Part shown: piece after piece, positions 61,401 to 64,000 of the stretch | Position numbering within the stretch: position 1 is the stretch's first letter | Layout: each line of letters starts with the position of its first letter | NCBI GenBank assembly: GCA_016710625.1 | Contig: JADJVK010000011.1 | Location: 62,001-126,000, forward strand | Source of the DNA: Saprospiraceae bacterium | GTDB taxonomy: Bacteria; Bacteroidota; Bacteroidia; Chitinophagales; Saprospiraceae | Length of the DNA: 64,000 bases | Direction: 5' to 3' | Made by a program: the position numbers and the translations under genes | Notes under the pieces: generated by a model | Databases searched by the model: none | What the model was told of the DNA's origin: nothing | What the model saw: only the letters and a program-made list of their open reading frames with translations

Positions 61401-62081
61401 AGAGGGCATCTATTATCTTTTAGAAGCCGAAAAGTTGTACCATGACAAAGAAACAAAAGCTGATATATTTAATAAAGTAGGAAAAATCTATGGCTGGGCG
61501 GGTTCAAAAAGACAATCAATCCCCTATTTTGAAAAATCTATTGAAAATGTTGCCTCTAATACAAATGTAAGGATGAGCTTAATATCATCCTCAGATGCAA
61601 CCTATCAATTTTCAAAATCTCTTTCAACCAGTTGTCTTACTTGTATGACAATCAACAGATTAATCAAGTAGGTAATTTGCTTTTTGCAAAATATTTAATC
61701 CATAATCACAATTTTGAAAATCGAAATCCATTTTGGATCACGTTCAACATATCACCCATCTCCTTTACCTGAGATTCAAGACTTGATGGGCAGACTCCAT
61801 TTATTAGAAATCAACCAAATGATGCGATTCGATATTATACAAATTATTTAAGCCTTAATCCAAATAATCCAGCAATTGAATATTCATTAGCAAAATTAAA
61901 TATGCAAATTGGAAATACCGTATCAGCTTATAATTGGCTTTCTTTGGCTATCCATCACGGTTTTTGTTTTAAATGGGTACTTGAAAATGATTCAATTTGG
62001 AAAGAGCAAAAGTATACCCCTCAATGGAATAATACAATGAGTAATTTTATAGAAAAAGTACCAAATCCTAAAATCAGCTAA
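58489..62081 (+). pseudogene. Exported caspase-EF-hand-TPR protein (first paralogue), many frameshifts
   Basis: Reconstructed at roughly 1190 residues. Signal peptide, VYGLIIGISDYQN, catalytic His in a GHGDVESS segment (about 58845), catalytic Cys in ITDACHSGKLAG (about 59000), WGGGRGAFFHFL, and an EF-hand loop DGNNDGIITLQE (about 59200). A long TPR region follows (59536-62081: AFQAAIQLDSNAAYIQNELGVIY, QKAIQIFQNILKIDAKNPLVYHYLGKIYYDTNKWEEAE). At least ten frame changes. It is closely similar in its protease part to the next gene, which is nearly intact, so a functional ancestor or a correct sequence is likely. Confidence 0.75.
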
Positions 62082-62100
62082 AATAAATTAGATTAAAATT

Positions 62101-64000
62101 ATGATAATCAGAATTTTATCTTTATCGTTATTATTTGTTTCTTTTTTTTCATTTGCACAAGAAAAGGGAATAAGCCCAGTAATAAAAGTACCATTAAAAG
62201 ATGCTGGAATTGCTAGAGCTGTAATAGTGGGTATTTCTGACTATCAAAATCAAAAAATTACAGATTTAGCATATGCTGACAAAGATGCAAAGGCTTTTGC
62301 AACCTATTTAACGAGTAAAGATGGTGGTAATTTGGATACGAATAATATCACTTTGTTGCTTAATGATAAAGCTACTGCTGGTCAGTTTGTCGGTGCTTTG
62401 TACCAACTTATGGAAGATTCGAAGGAAGGAGATCTAGCAATAATCTATTTTTCTGGACATGGGGATGTGGAGAACACCACAATAAACCAACCTGGATTTT
62501 TACTACTTTGGGATGCACCTTCTAGGGTTTATATGGGTGGAGGCACCTTTGGATTATCTTATCTACAAGAAATTATTTCAACAATTTCTCTGAAATCAAA
62601 ATCTAGGGCTTTAGTCATAACAGATGCCTGTAGGGCTGGAAAACTAGCTGGTAGTAGTATTGGTGGAGCTCAAGCCACAGCAGCAAACCTTGCCAAACAA
62701 TATGCCAATGAAGTGAAAATCATGTCTTGCCAGCCTGATGAATTCTCATTGGAAGGTAAATCATGGGGAGGCGGAAGAGGTGTTTTTTCTTATTATTTAT
62801 TGGCAGGATTGCAAGGTTTGGCTGATAGAAATAGCGACGGATTAGTGAATCTTTCAGAAATTGAAAGGTATTTGGATGATAAAGTTCCCATTGCAGCAGC
62901 GCCACATAGCCAAATACCAATGACTGTTGGCAACAAGAATACGACGATTTCAAAGGTAAATCTTGAAATATTATCCAAATTGAAAAAATTGGAATTGGAA
63001 TCAGGGTTGTTAGAAGTAGAGCAAAAATCTTTAGCTTTATCAAATGAAGAAATCAAAGATTCACAACTGCTTAAAAAAATAAATGCATTTAATCTGGCAA
63101 TGAAAAATGGACATTTGCTCCATCCAGATGAAAATTCAGCATGGAATATTTTTCAAGAACTCAGTAAAGAAGTAGTTTTATCAAAATATATTGGGTTGAT
63201 GAAAAGAAATCTTGCAGCTGCTTTGCAAGATGAATCACAACAAGCTATCAATGACTATTTAGCATCCGATCCGATGGAGCTCAAGAATAGGTGGAATTTT
63301 AGTCCGAAATATGAAAAATATCCAGAATACCTATTGAAAACGGCAGAGTTACTGGGGGAAAACCACTTTTATTACAAAGCAATTCTTTCAAGAGCTTATT
63401 ATTTCAAAGGGTTGAACCTTCGATTGTCAGCAGAAAAACACAAGACTGACTCCCTATTGATTTTGGCGATGGCCGAACAAGAAAAAGGGCTTGTTATCGA
63501 ACCAAATGCTCCTCATATTTTAAATGAAATGGGATGGATATTATTCCTTCAGAATAAATTTGAAAAAGCATTCGAAAAATTTGATGCTGCGAATTTTGCA
63601 CCGAATTGGCCCTTGGTTTGGTCGAATATTTGTCGCAACTTCAATGCTGCTGAGATTATGAAAATGGGCTAATTACAGGTAAAAAAGCGATTGAACTCTC
63701 GACAGTTTACAACCACAAAGTTATGACAATTTAGGAGTCTCCTATTTTTGGAAAAAAGATTATCCAAACTCAATAACTTTCTTGAAAAAAGCCATTGCTT
63801 TAGATAGTACTTTTATCAATTCTTATTACAATTTATCCGAAAATTATAAATCGCTGAACAACTTGGATTTAAGTATTTATTTTAGAAAAAAAGGACTGAG
63901 CTTCGACTCACTTAATGTACTAGAAACGAATTCATTAGGCTACTTATATCTGCTTAAAGGGGATACTGCTTCAGCTAAAAAAGTTTATACCAAAGCTAAA
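62101..64000 (+). CDS. Exported caspase-EF-hand-TPR protein (second paralogue), frameshifted near 63660, continues off window
   Basis: The first 523 codons are open. Signal peptide (ends FSFAQ), AVIVGISDYQN, catalytic His120 in YFSGHGDVE, catalytic Cys177 in TDACRAGKLAG, and EF-hand loop D242-E253 (DRNSDGLVNLSE). TPR helices start near residue 430 and, after a frame change near 63650-63672, continue to the window edge (NYDNLGVSYFWKKDYPNSI, LGYLYLLKGDTASAKK). It follows the first paralogue by 19 nt and is likely in one operon with it. DACRAG replaces the commoner DACHSG, but the cysteine itself is kept. The C terminus is outside the window. Confidence 0.85.

Overview
The window looks like a chromosome segment of a Bacteroidota bacterium, plausibly from the Saprospirales/Chitinophagales side, though I cannot place it below phylum. 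Evidence: AT-rich DNA, repeated promoters of the Bacteroidota type (TTG, about 20 nt, TAnnTTTG), families typical of the phylum (DUF4294, DUF4175, DUF6624, BlaI/M56 pairs, HD-PycTM proteins), the order rplM-rpsI-rpsB-tsf-pyrH, and an rRNA operon in the order 16S-tRNA-Ile-tRNA-Ala-23S-5S.

Layout. 1-7.3 kb: uvrB (cut by the left edge), a DUF4294 protein, mevalonate diphosphate decarboxylase and the rplM-rpsI-rpsB-tsf-pyrH block. 7.6-10.3 kb: two secreted DUF6624 proteins, one with an OmpA domain. 10.4-12.9 kb: a metal-uptake operon (DtxR-type regulator, binding protein, ATPase, but no permease) with a regulator palindrome inside its promoter. 12.9-21.5 kb: fluoride channel, WecA-like transferase, M3 peptidase, polyphosphate glucokinase, PKD-cyclophilin lipoprotein, M23 peptidase and TrhO. 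22-24.5 kb: tRNA-Val and a 793-residue coiled-coil protein with a small C-terminal domain that may be ubiquitin-like. 25.2-30.2 kb: rRNA operon. 30.3-35.5 kb: ECF sigma factor and glycosyltransferase (overlapping), an OB-fold protein, a MORN-repeat caspase and a TPR protein. 35.5-41.2 kb: BlaI/M56-TonB pair, HD-PycTM protein, shortened WYL-type regulator, rhodanese, YbeY and an RsbW-like ATPase. 41.3-53.7 kb: DUF4175, PIG-L deacetylase, Rpn-type nuclease, a thioredoxin/HMA/58-residue membrane protein cluster, a cyclase-family protein, dsbD and a stand-alone DsbD N-terminal domain. 54-64 kb: tRNA-Asn, a PfkB kinase and a cluster of caspase-type proteases: a caspase plus CHASE2 operon facing two tandem caspase-EF-hand-TPR paralogues.

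The main caution is frame integrity. Single-base indels break uvrB, mvaD, a TPR gene, pfkB and dsbD, and become very dense from about 51 kb to the right end. Most that I could place are one-base homopolymer length changes, and conserved housekeeping-type genes are hit as often as accessory ones. I therefore favour consensus sequence error over genuine decay. I list genes with one or two breaks as CDS and genes with more as pseudogene; in both cases the intact protein is probably encoded in the organism.

The most interesting content is the set of four caspase-like proteases in three architectures (MORN-caspase, caspase beside CHASE2, caspase-EF-hand-TPR), the HD phosphohydrolase fused to a Pycsar-type membrane effector domain without a cyclase, the coiled-coil protein, and a WYL regulator that has lost its WYL core.
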